From NCBI RefSeq assembly GCF_014199435.1, contig NZ_JACIJP010000005.1, forward strand, positions 62,001 through 126,000: DNA of 64,000 nt. Direction: 5' to 3'. The notes below the pieces were generated by a model. The model was not told the origin of the DNA. It saw only the letters and a program-made list of their open reading frames with translations, and ran no database searches. The position numbers were made by a program, and so were the translations under genes. How positions within the stretch are numbered: the first letter of the stretch is position 1; the number at the start of each line of letters is the position of its first letter. Shown here in pieces: positions 57,212 to 64,000 of the stretch. The DNA is from Sphingobium subterraneum. Lineage in GTDB: Bacteria; Pseudomonadota; Alphaproteobacteria; Sphingomonadales; Sphingomonadaceae.

Positions 57212-58009
57212 ATGTCACTGGGTCAACAGCTTTATCCCCATCTTCCCTTTCTGCGTCGCTACGCCCGCGCACTAACCGGAAGTCAGACGCATGGGGACGC
57301 CTATGTGCGCGCTACGCTGGAGGCGATTGTCGCATCGCCCGATGATTTTCCGAAGGACGTGGATGCGCGCCTGGGTCTCTACCGGATATTCCATGGCATC
57401 TGGTCGTCGTCTCATCTCGACGACATCAATGAGGAAGGCACTGACGAGGATAGCCGTCAGTCGATCGCGCGGGCGCGTCTTGCGCGGCTGACGCCATTGC
57501 CACGCCAGGCGCTCTTACTGACCGCTATGGAAGGGTTCAGCCCGCAGGAAACGGCCTATCTGACCGACATGACCGCTGACGATGTCGAAAGCCTTGTCGA
57601 GGAAGCGCTCGACGAGATCGAGGAGCAGACCCGCGCGGAGGTACTCATTATCGAGGACGAGCCGATCATCGCCATGGATATCGAGATGATCGTGCGTGAC
57701 ATGGGCCATGACGTGACTGGCGTTGCCGTCACCCATGCCGAAGCGTTGCAGATGGTGCAGGCGCGCCGCCCCACGCTCGTCCTGGCCGACATTCAGCTGG
57801 CCGACGATTCGAGCGGAATCGATGCCGTAAAGGACATCCTCAGCCAGTTCAGTGTCCCGGTCATTTTCATAACCGCATTTCCCGAGCGTCTGTTGACCGG
57901 GGAGCGGCCGGAGCCGACCTTCCTCATCACCAAGCCGTTTCAGCGGGCGACGGTGAAGGCGGCGATTTCGCAGGCATTGTTTTTCGACGCGGCGACCAGC
58001 CCGGCCTGA
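57212..58009 (+). CDS. phyR: Response regulator PhyR (sigma-factor mimic)
   Basis: 265 residues. Residues about 1-130 are a sigma-70-like (SLC) domain that mimics EcfG and binds NepR. Residues about 142-262 are a receiver with acidic IEDEP, phospho-acceptor Asp193 (LVLADIQL) and the FATGUY-type FITAFPERLLTG, then KPF. On phosphorylation it captures NepR and frees EcfG. GGGAG lies 11 bp before the start. Confidence 0.95.
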   Translation: MSLGQQLYPHLPFLRRYARALTGSQTHGDAYVRATLEAIVASPDDFPKDVDARLGLYRIFHGIWSSSHLDDINEEGTDEDSRQSIARARLARLTPLPRQALLLTAMEGFSPQETAYLTDMTADDVESLVEEALDEIEEQTRAEVLIIEDEPIIAMDIEMIVRDMGHDVTGVAVTHAEALQMVQARRPTLVLADIQLADDSSGIDAVKDILSQFSVPVIFITAFPERLLTGERPEPTFLITKPFQRATVKAAISQALFFDAATSPA

Positions 58010-58015
58010 CGTTCG

Positions 58016-58040
58016 CCAGCCCGGGCGATTTGCGGGCTGG
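58016..58040 (+). terminator. Hairpin between phyR and ecfG
   Basis: A perfect 8-bp stem, CCAGCCCG / CGGGCTGG, with a 9-base loop, 6 bp after the phyR stop. No T-run follows. It could reduce read-through into ecfG, which has its own promoter just downstream. Confidence 0.4.
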
Positions 58041-58051
58041 ATGGGAATGCC

Positions 58052-58076
58052 GGAACAACCGGCGCAATGACGCGTT
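58052..58076 (+). promoter_or_regulatory. EcfG-type promoter of ecfG (autoregulatory)
   Basis: GGAAC (58052-58056), exactly 16 bases, CGTT (58073-58076): a full match to the EcfG consensus GGAAC-N16-CGTT. It lies about 91 bp upstream of the ecfG start, so the sigma factor probably transcribes its own gene. Confidence 0.85.
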
Positions 58077-58167
58077 GAGGATCTGACTAATCTGTGGCGA
58101 TTCACGCCGCGAGGCATCCGACGAAGAAAACGGAAGGGGTTGCAAGGCTCCGCGCCGGGGGAAATGC

Positions 58168-58800
58168 ATGAGTGACAGCGCCGCTTTACAGACTGACGAG
58201 AAGGACGAACCGGTTCCGGCGGCCCTTTCCGACAGCGAATTCAAGCGCGAACTGGCATCGGTTATCCCTCATCTGCGTGCATTTGGCCGGTCCTTGTCGG
58301 GCAGCCGGGATCTTGCCGACGACCTGGTGCAGGAAACCCTGTTAAAGGCTTGGGCCGCGCGCGCGCGTTTTCAGGCGGGTACGAACATGCGTGCCTGGAC
58401 CTTCATCATCCTCCGCAACCATTTCCTCTCGCAGATGCGCCGCTCGCGCTTTCGCGGCGAGTGGGACGATCTGGTCGCTGACCGGTTGCTCGCCGCGCCC
58501 GCAGGGCAGGACAAGCAGGTCGAACTGGCAGACATGCAACGTGCGCTTCTTCAGCTTCCTGCATCGCAGCGTGAAGCACTCATCCTCGTGGGAGCGGGCG
58601 GCTTTGCCTATGAAGAGGCGGCGGAAATTTGCGGCGTGGCCGTCGGCACGATCAAAAGCCGCGTTGCGCGAGGCCGCACTGCGCTCGAGCAGATCATGGA
58701 CGGCGGAATGCTCCCTTTGCGCAGCGAGCAATCGCAGACAGGCGAAGGCGCGCTGGCGGAAATTATGGCGGATGTGGATCGGCTGAGCGGCAACCGGTAA
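58168..58800 (+). CDS. ecfG: ECF-type RNA polymerase sigma factor EcfG
   Basis: 210 residues, with GGGGG upstream of the ATG. Region 2: FGRSLSGSRDLADDLVQETL, then AGTNMRAWTFIILRNHFLSQ. Region 4: REALILVGAGGFAYEEAAEI, GVAVGTIKSRVARGR. It is an ECF15-type general stress sigma factor, recognised by its place in the phyR/nepR locus and the matching promoter. Its targets use GGAAC-N16-CGTT. Confidence 0.93.
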   Translation: MSDSAALQTDEKDEPVPAALSDSEFKRELASVIPHLRAFGRSLSGSRDLADDLVQETLLKAWAARARFQAGTNMRAWTFIILRNHFLSQMRRSRFRGEWDDLVADRLLAAPAGQDKQVELADMQRALLQLPASQREALILVGAGGFAYEEAAEICGVAVGTIKSRVARGRTALEQIMDGGMLPLRSEQSQTGEGALAEIMADVDRLSGNR

Positions 58801-58872
58801 ACCCGGTTTATCCTATTGCCAGACGTCGGTATAACGTCCTGACACATAGGGCGTCTGAGCCATGCGCCATGC

Positions 58873-59058
58873 TTAACCGCGGTCGAGTTCGCCGAGTAAA
58901 TCCAGCATATCTTTGGGCAAAGTATCACCCGCAGCAGGATAGGCGCGCGCCAGCGCCCAGCCTACACCCTCATAGGATGCCGGTGCCGGGACGGCCCGAT
59001 AATGCCTTTCTTCCCGTCCGGATGGACGCTGGTCCATATCTTCCTGCCACTTGCTCAT
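58873..59058 (-). CDS. nepR2: Second NepR-type anti-sigma factor (NepR2)
   Basis: 61 residues. The C-terminal half matches NepR: GVGWALARAYPAAGDTLPKD, MLDLLGELDRG, against the NepR core GGALRTAYQ...IPPEMLDLLNRLK. The N-terminus is short and unrelated. It converges on ecfG (72 bp between stop codons) and is divergent from glnE. An EcfG-type promoter lies right in front of its start. A duplicated NepR has been reported in sphingomonads (recollection). Confidence 0.8.
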   Translation of the reverse strand: MSKWQEDMDQRPSGREERHYRAVPAPASYEGVGWALARAYPAAGDTLPKDMLDLLGELDRG

Positions 59059-59066
59059 ACGCTAAA

Positions 59067-59091
59067 GACGGGGCAGAGGCTTACATGTTCC
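59067..59091 (-). promoter_or_regulatory. EcfG-type promoter candidate for nepR2, almost leaderless
   Basis: Minus strand: GGAAC (59091-59087), 16 bases, CGTC (59070-59067). It differs from the consensus CGTT in one base. The -10 ends only 8 bp before the ATG at 59058, so the transcript would start within a few bases of the start codon. Confidence 0.55.
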
Positions 59092-59161
59092 TCATTCAAC
59101 GTGGAAAAGTGGAACGGCTGGTCCGAAAGACGGCGATAAGTGTCTGAAAAAGAGAAATAAG

Positions 59162-61864
59162 GTGCTGGATTGTCACAATGCCGTGCAGCGTGCACGGGCC
59201 CATTCCCCCTTTCTTTCGCTGATGCTCGACCGGCATGGCGCGGTCGCCGATCGACTGTTGACCGGCGATATCGATGGCGCACTTGGCCATGCAAGGGGCT
59301 GTGGTGAGGACGCCACGACCGTCGCGCAGCGGCTGCGGTTGCGGCGGGGTGCAGTAGCTCTGGTTACCGGCATCGCTGATCTCGCGGGTTGCTGGTCACT
59401 GGAACAGGTGACGCTCAGCCTGTCGGACTTCGCTGACGATGCCATTCAGGCTGCGCTGGAAGCCGCCTTTGCCGAGCGCTATCCCGACGAGCCGGTGCGC
59501 GGTTTTGCGGTCGTGGCGCTGGGCAAGCACGGCAGCCGAGAGCTCAACTACAGTTCCGACATCGATCCGATCCTGCTGTTCGATCCCAGGACCCTGCCCC
59601 ATGGCGCGCGCGAGGAGCCGGGCGATGCGGCGGTCCGCATTGCCCGTCGGATGACCGAGTTGCTCTCCGCCCGCGACGGGGACGGTTATGTGTTCCGTGT
59701 CGACCTGCGGCTGCGTCCCTCGCCCGAAGTCACGCCGGTCGCGATCCCGGTGGAGGCGGCGATCAGCTATTATGAATCGATGGCGCTGGGGTGGGAGCAG
59801 GCCGCCTTCATCCGTGGCCGCGCCGCGGCAGGGGACATCCAGCTGGGTGATTATTTCCTCCGTTCGATCCGCCCCTTTGTGTGGCGGCGCTCGCTCGATT
59901 TTGGCGCGATCGACTCGATCATGGATATCAGCCGCCGCATCCGAGACCATTATGCCAGTGGCCAGGCATTCGGACCCGGCTATGATCTGAAGCGCGGGCG
60001 GGGCGGAATTCGTGAGGTAGAATTCTTCGCGCAGATCCATCAGCTCATTCATGGTGGACGCAACCCCGCGCTGCGTCCCGGCGCGACGCGCGAAGCCCTG
60101 CACGCGCTGGCCGAGGGCGACATTATCGATCCGCGCATCGCGGAAAATCTCGACAATGCCTATGCCCTGTATCGTACGATCGAGCATCGGTTGCAGATGG
60201 TCGACGATCGCCAGACGCACGAGCTTCCCCGCGCATCCGATGCAATGGACAATGTCGCCCGTTTGCACGGGGTGGCCGATGGCGCGGCGCTGCTCAAGCT
60301 GCTCAGACCCCATATCGAATGGGTGGGCGCCAATTATGATCGGCTCAGCCCCTTCGCCCCCGCCGAGCGGCTGTCGCACGACCTTCACAAGCTCGCCGAT
60401 CAACTGGATGGCATGGGCTTTTCCGACACCAAGCTCGCTGCCGCGCGCATCGACCGCTGGCGCAACGGATCGGTGCGCGCGCTGCGCAGCGCGCCCGCGC
60501 TCAAAGCGCTTGAAAAGCTGCTGCCGGGTCTTTTCCGGGGGCTCGCAAAGGCGCCCGACCCGGTGCTGGCGCTGAACCGTTTCGAACAACTGATCGAGCG
60601 CCTGCCCACCGCGATCAACTTTTTCAAGCTTCTGGCTGCCAACAAGCCGGTGGTGGAGATGCTCGTCGATGTGCTGAGCTATGCGCCGCCGCTGGGTGAT
60701 GACCTGTCGGCACGGGTCGATCTGCTCGACGGGCTGATCGGTGCCTCCGCACTAGAGCCGCTGCCCCGGCAGGATGATCTGGAATCCTGGCTCGGCATGG
60801 GTGAGGTCGGTGACGACTACCAGATGCTGCTGGACCGCGTGCGCCAGAAGGTCGGCGAGCGCCGCTTCGCGCTGGGCGTGCAGGCGATTTGCGGGGCGGG
60901 AGACATATTGGGTATCGGCGCGGGCTATGGCCGTCTTGCGACGGCGGCGGTGCGGGTGCTGGCGGACGCGACCGTCACCGAATTTGCCAAGGCGCACGGC
61001 ACGGTCCCCGGCGGAGAGCTGGTTATTATCGCGCTTGGACGGCTGGGCGGCGGGGTGCTGACCTATGCGTCGGACCTCGACCTCATCTACCTGTTCACCG
61101 GTGATTTTTCGGCAGAATCGGATGGCGCAAAGCCCCTGGGTGCGACACAGTATTTCAATCGCCTCGCCCAGCGGGTGAGCGCGGCGCTCTCGGTGCGGAC
61201 GGCATCCGGCCCGCTTTATGAAGTCGATACGAGGCTGCGGCCTTTCGGCGCGCAGGGGCTGCTCGCGGCAAGCGTCGACAGCTTTGCCCGCTATCAGCAG
61301 GAAAACGCCTGGACGTGGGAACATCTGGCGCTGACTCGCGCCCGGCCGATCTTCGGTTCGCCCGCCGCACGCGCGCAGGTGAGCGCGATCATCGACCAGA
61401 CGCTGCGCCGCCCGCGCAACCTGGCGACGATGACCGCCGATGCGGTCAAGATGCGCGGCGAGATGGCGAAGCACAAGCTGCCTGAAAGCGCACTCGACGT
61501 AAAGCTGGCGCCGGGCGGACTGGTCGACCTGGAATTTCTCGTCCACGTCACACAGTTCCGCACGGGTACAGGCTTCCATCCGGATATCGGCGCCGCGCTG
61601 GCCGAGCTGAGCCGCGAGGGGCATCTGCCGCGCGAGCTCGCCCGCGCCTATGACCTGCTCACGCGCTATCTTATCCTTTCGCGCCTGGTCTCGCCGAAAT
61701 CGGCCGAGCCGCCGCCTGCCACCCAGGCGCGCGTGGCGGGACGCTGCGGTTTTCGTTCGTGGTCGGATCTGCTTGCCAGCCTCGATGCGGCACGGCAAAG
61801 CGTGGCGGCGCAATGGAACGCCGTTGCCGCGCAGGATAGCGAACAGCAAAGGGAGACGAAGTGA
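59162..61864 (+). CDS. glnE: Bifunctional glutamine synthetase adenylyltransferase/deadenylase
   Basis: 900 residues from a GTG at 59162. It adenylylates and deadenylylates glutamine synthetase in response to PII and glutamine. Both nucleotidyltransferase halves are present: GKHGSRELNYSSDIDPI in the first and GGGVLTYASDLDLIYLF in the second, each with the GxR/GS-DxD pattern. Each is followed by a helical regulatory domain (GIREVEFFAQIHQLIHGG; PGGLVDLEFLVHVTQ). The length is typical for alphaproteobacteria. It is coupled to bcp. Confidence 0.96.
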   Translation: MLDCHNAVQRARAHSPFLSLMLDRHGAVADRLLTGDIDGALGHARGCGEDATTVAQRLRLRRGAVALVTGIADLAGCWSLEQVTLSLSDFADDAIQAALEAAFAERYPDEPVRGFAVVALGKHGSRELNYSSDIDPILLFDPRTLPHGAREEPGDAAVRIARRMTELLSARDGDGYVFRVDLRLRPSPEVTPVAIPVEAAISYYESMALGWEQAAFIRGRAAAGDIQLGDYFLRSIRPFVWRRSLDFGAIDSIMDISRRIRDHYASGQAFGPGYDLKRGRGGIREVEFFAQIHQLIHGGRNPALRPGATREALHALAEGDIIDPRIAENLDNAYALYRTIEHRLQMVDDRQTHELPRASDAMDNVARLHGVADGAALLKLLRPHIEWVGANYDRLSPFAPAERLSHDLHKLADQLDGMGFSDTKLAAARIDRWRNGSVRALRSAPALKALEKLLPGLFRGLAKAPDPVLALNRFEQLIERLPTAINFFKLLAANKPVVEMLVDVLSYAPPLGDDLSARVDLLDGLIGASALEPLPRQDDLESWLGMGEVGDDYQMLLDRVRQKVGERRFALGVQAICGAGDILGIGAGYGRLATAAVRVLADATVTEFAKAHGTVPGGELVIIALGRLGGGVLTYASDLDLIYLFTGDFSAESDGAKPLGATQYFNRLAQRVSAALSVRTASGPLYEVDTRLRPFGAQGLLAASVDSFARYQQENAWTWEHLALTRARPIFGSPAARAQVSAIIDQTLRRPRNLATMTADAVKMRGEMAKHKLPESALDVKLAPGGLVDLEFLVHVTQFRTGTGFHPDIGAALAELSREGHLPRELARAYDLLTRYLILSRLVSPKSAEPPPATQARVAGRCGFRSWSDLLASLDAARQSVAAQWNAVAAQDSEQQRETK

Positions 61865-62328
61865 TGCTGGATGCCGGAGCAACGGTCCCCGACGCAGGGC
61901 TGCAGGACGTGAGCGGCAATCCGCTGCGCCTCGCCGATTATCGGGGCAAGCCGGTAGTCGTCTATTTCTACCCCAAGGCGGATACGCCCGGCTGCACGAA
62001 CGAAGCGAAGGACTTTACCGAGCTGGCCGATGATTTTGCGGCGGCCGGAGTGCCGGTGATCGGTGTGTCGAAGGACAAGCCGGCCAAGCTCAAGAAGTTC
62101 GCGGACAAATATGGGCTGAACGTCATCCTCGGGTCGGACGAGCAGGGTGGATTTTGCGAGGCGTTTGGCACGTGGGTCGAAAAATCGATGTATGGGCGCA
62201 GCTATATGGGTATTGCCCGGGCGACATTCCTGATCGACGGCGCAGGCAAGATCGTGCGCGTCTGGCCGGCGGTGAAGGTCAAGGGTCATGCCGCTGAGGT
62301 GCTGGAGGCCGTGAAGGCCCTTGGCTGA
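61864..62328 (+). CDS. bcp: Thiol peroxidase, Bcp/PrxQ type
   Basis: 154 residues from the ATG at 61864, with GGGAG upstream; the glnE stop shares the last base of the ATG region (TGATG). The peroxidatic cysteine is Cys44 in ADTPGCTNEAKDF. The resolving cysteine five residues later, as in E. coli Bcp (Cys45/Cys50), is replaced by Asp. Another cysteine lies in GGFCEAFG. It would reduce hydroperoxides, probably with thioredoxin or as a 1-Cys enzyme. Confidence 0.93.
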   Translation: MLDAGATVPDAGLQDVSGNPLRLADYRGKPVVVYFYPKADTPGCTNEAKDFTELADDFAAAGVPVIGVSKDKPAKLKKFADKYGLNVILGSDEQGGFCEAFGTWVEKSMYGRSYMGIARATFLIDGAGKIVRVWPAVKVKGHAAEVLEAVKALG

Positions 62329-62347
62329 GCGAAGCGAGGTCGAAAGC

Positions 62348-63136
62348 TTGAGCATTGCCGCCGCCTGCCGCGCGGTGATGTTGTGCGCAGATCCCGGTGC
62401 GAAGCTGATGACGGCGCGTGCGGTGGCGCGGGGCTGGCGCGCGGGGCGGATTGCCCACCAGTTCGATTGCGCCATGCCGGACCGGCCTGCGCGACCGGCT
62501 ACGCCCGAACTTCTGCCGCCCAGTCGGATGCCCCGGCGTGGAAAGGGTGGGTCGCTGCGCTCCCGGATCCATATGCTTCACGCGCTTGCGCATATCGAGT
62601 TTGTCGCCATCGATCTGGCATTCGACTTGATCGGCCGTTTTGGCGCGGAAATGCCACGCGATTTTGTCGATGACTGGATCGCGGTGGGCGCCGACGAAGC
62701 GATGCATTTTGCCGTGCTCAACCGGCGGCTGCGCGCTTTGGGTAGCCAATATGGTGCGTGTCCGGCGCATGATGGGCTTTGGCAGGCGGCCAGCGAGACG
62801 GCAGGCGACGTGACGGCACGCTTGGCCATTGTGCCCATGGTGCTGGAAGCGCGCGCCCTCGACATCACTCCGCTCACGATAGAACGATTCGCGCAGGCAG
62901 ATGACGCGATGAGTGCGCGAATCTTAACGCGAATCCTGCGGGATGAGGTGAACCACGTCTCTGCCGGGACGAAATGGTTTAAATTCGCGGCGAATCGAAT
63001 AGGGGTAAGTGCCCCGAATCACTGGCAAATGCTTGTTAATCGGCACTTCCGGGGGTCCGTTAAGCCTCCGTTCAACGACTCAGCGCGCGACGAGGCCGGT
63101 TTAACGCGGGAATACTACGCCGCGCTTGCCTATTAA
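62348..63136 (+). CDS. DUF455-family ferritin-like protein
   Basis: 262 residues from a TTG at 62348 with GAGG upstream; an upstream TTG at 62321 would overlap bcp by 8 bp. A four-helix ferritin-like fold with likely di-iron ligands is suggested by LHALAHIEFVAIDLA, VGADEAMHFAVL, VLEARALD and RDEVNHVSAG, i.e. paired Glu and ExxH motifs. Related DUF455 proteins include putative metal- or tRNA-modifying enzymes, but the function is not established. It follows bcp closely on the same strand. Confidence 0.8.
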   Translation: MSIAAACRAVMLCADPGAKLMTARAVARGWRAGRIAHQFDCAMPDRPARPATPELLPPSRMPRRGKGGSLRSRIHMLHALAHIEFVAIDLAFDLIGRFGAEMPRDFVDDWIAVGADEAMHFAVLNRRLRALGSQYGACPAHDGLWQAASETAGDVTARLAIVPMVLEARALDITPLTIERFAQADDAMSARILTRILRDEVNHVSAGTKWFKFAANRIGVSAPNHWQMLVNRHFRGSVKPPFNDSARDEAGLTREYYAALAY

Positions 63137-63190
63137 CCCTCCTTTGGCAGACATGATGCCAACAGCAGACGCACTGCTGAAACATATAGA

Positions 63191-63218
63191 GGGACCAAAA
63201 GCGGAAACCGCTTGTCCC
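63191..63218. repeat. Imperfect palindrome upstream of the M23 peptidase gene
   Basis: GGGAC-CAAAAGCGG-AAA-CCGCTT-GTCCC: arms pair as AAGCGG/CCGCTT and GGGAC/GTCCC. It lies 14 bp before the peptidase ATG. A sequence like its right half (GGAAACCGCTTTTG) is also present upstream of the DUF2066 gene near 27287-27300, so a small repeat family is possible. Confidence 0.35.
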
Positions 63219-63232
63219 AAAGCCGGGGTCGC

Positions 63233-64000
63233 ATGCTGCCTGTAGTGAATGTCAACGTCGCGTCGAATATTTTGTTCCAGAAAATATCCGCAGTTTCCAA
63301 AGCCTTGGCTGGCGCCGCAATCGTCGCCTGCTGCTGTGCCGCGATGCCCCTTCAGGCACGCAACGTCCCGCTCGATGACGACGGTCCGTATAGCGACGAC
63401 CTGACGGAAGCAGCCCAGCCTGCCATCGCTGGTGCAACCGGCAGCGACGCGACCTTCAACTCGCTGTTTTCCAGCTGGCAGCGCATGGACAATGGAGGCA
63501 TCGTTTCCGCTCCGCGCCAGGCGATCTATATTCCTTCCGGCCGCCCGGTGGAGAAGCTTGAGCTGACCAGCAACTATGGCGTACGCGCCGATCCGTTCAA
63601 CGGTCAGGCCCGTATGCACAAGGGCATCGACATCCCTGGTCCGGTCGGCACGCCGGTCTATGCGACTGCGGATGGCATCGTCAGCCGCTCGGAACGCTCC
63701 AGCGGGTATGGCAATCTTGTTGCCATCAACCATGGAAACGAGCTTGAAACCCGTTACGGCCATCTGTCCCGCCTGTTGGTTTCCGCCAATGAGCGTGTGA
63801 AGCGCGGCCAGCTGATTGGCCTGATGGGCTCCACCGGCCGTTCGACGGGAAGCCACCTGCATTACGAGATCCGCATCGCGGGCGCAGCGATCAACCCTCT
63901 GCCGTTTGTAACCGGGTCGGAACGCGCCATGGCGCTCAATTCGACGCCGCCTGTCGCCATGGGTGGTCCGCGCCCCAGCGACGAAGCCAAGATCAAGTGA
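63233..64000 (+). CDS. M23-family metallopeptidase (LytM type), secreted
   Basis: 255 residues from the ATG at 63233 (GGGG upstream); the stop is the last three bases of the window. A signal sequence (about residues 15-42, with a CCC run) precedes a low-complexity linker. The peptidase domain (about 108-225) has zinc ligands His129 and Asp133 (MHKGIDIPG) and catalytic/zinc His208 and His210 (SHLHYEI). It cleaves peptidoglycan cross-links or, if inactive in context, regulates amidases. All four key residues are present, so it is probably active. Confidence 0.92.
   Translation: MLPVVNVNVASNILFQKISAVSKALAGAAIVACCCAAMPLQARNVPLDDDGPYSDDLTEAAQPAIAGATGSDATFNSLFSSWQRMDNGGIVSAPRQAIYIPSGRPVEKLELTSNYGVRADPFNGQARMHKGIDIPGPVGTPVYATADGIVSRSERSSGYGNLVAINHGNELETRYGHLSRLLVSANERVKRGQLIGLMGSTGRSTGSHLHYEIRIAGAAINPLPFVTGSERAMALNSTPPVAMGGPRPSDEAKIK

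Noticed and set aside
59396..61882. Two long minus-strand ORFs (397 and 376 residues) over glnE
   Set aside because: Antisense shadows; His/Arg-rich composition and no domain.
63133..63140. TTAACCCT near the end of the DUF455 gene as a CtrA site for the M23 peptidase
   Set aside because: Half-site only, about 95 bp upstream of the M23 start and overlapping the DUF455 stop codon; one such half-site is expected by chance.

Overview
The window is about 64 kb of high-GC chromosomal DNA from an alphaproteobacterium, most likely a member of the Sphingomonadaceae. The assignment rests on gene order and content: a tRNA-Trp–secE–nusG–rplK–rplA block, NDUFA12, an Hda-type DnaA regulator beside PurM/PurN, an I78-type inhibitor lipoprotein, and a complete PhyR–NepR–EcfG general stress locus with a second NepR. 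I see no rRNA, IS element, prophage or CRISPR array. Coding density is high, and many genes overlap by a few bases. Where a long ORF had an implausible N-terminus I moved the start to a site with a Shine-Dalgarno (SD) sequence.

Layout. 1-10 kb is accessory: an edge-truncated membrane protein, a small-ORF/MerR/VIT-domain cassette, an SDR with a divergent LysR regulator, a molybdopterin oxidoreductase, a DMT transporter and a zinc-less dehydrogenase. 10-18 kb holds tRNA-Cys, a chemoreceptor, class II DAHP synthase, tRNA-Glu and the tesA | ybbA-ybbP cluster. 18-24 kb is a tightly overlapping acyl-CoA operon (SDR, thiolase, MaoC, acyl-CoA dehydrogenase) below a double TetR regulator. 24-37 kb holds an AI-2E-type permease, purN-purM, divergent DUF2066-hdaA-ppk1-ppx, RNase D with an I78 lipoprotein, aspS and PPK2. 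37-39.6 kb is the ribosomal/secretion block. 39.7-48.5 kb is mixed housekeeping: aat, NDUFA12, recX, a fatty acyl-AMP ligase, an MFS exporter, TerC and Bax-inhibitor-1.

48.7-64 kb is the most interesting part. It has an entericidin-like lipoprotein, a membrane GGDEF-EAL protein, a threonine aldolase, and a crotonase with both catalytic glutamates of the DSF quorum-signal synthase RpfF. An AT-rich upstream region of the crotonase gene carries an exact CtrA-type box. After tgt comes the general stress locus (phyP-like, nepR, phyR, ecfG, nepR2), with EcfG-type promoter sequences in front of ecfG, nepR2 and probably nepR. Then come glnE, a bacterioferritin comigratory protein, a DUF455 ferritin-like protein and an M23 peptidase.

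How the genes may work together. PhyR, NepR and EcfG form the partner-switching core, and two NepR copies under EcfG-type promoters would give negative feedback. Three polyphosphate enzymes (PPK1, PPX/GppA, PPK2) lie within 8 kb. The RpfF homologue next to a c-di-GMP enzyme suggests fatty-acid signalling linked to c-di-GMP and CtrA. That last link is inference.
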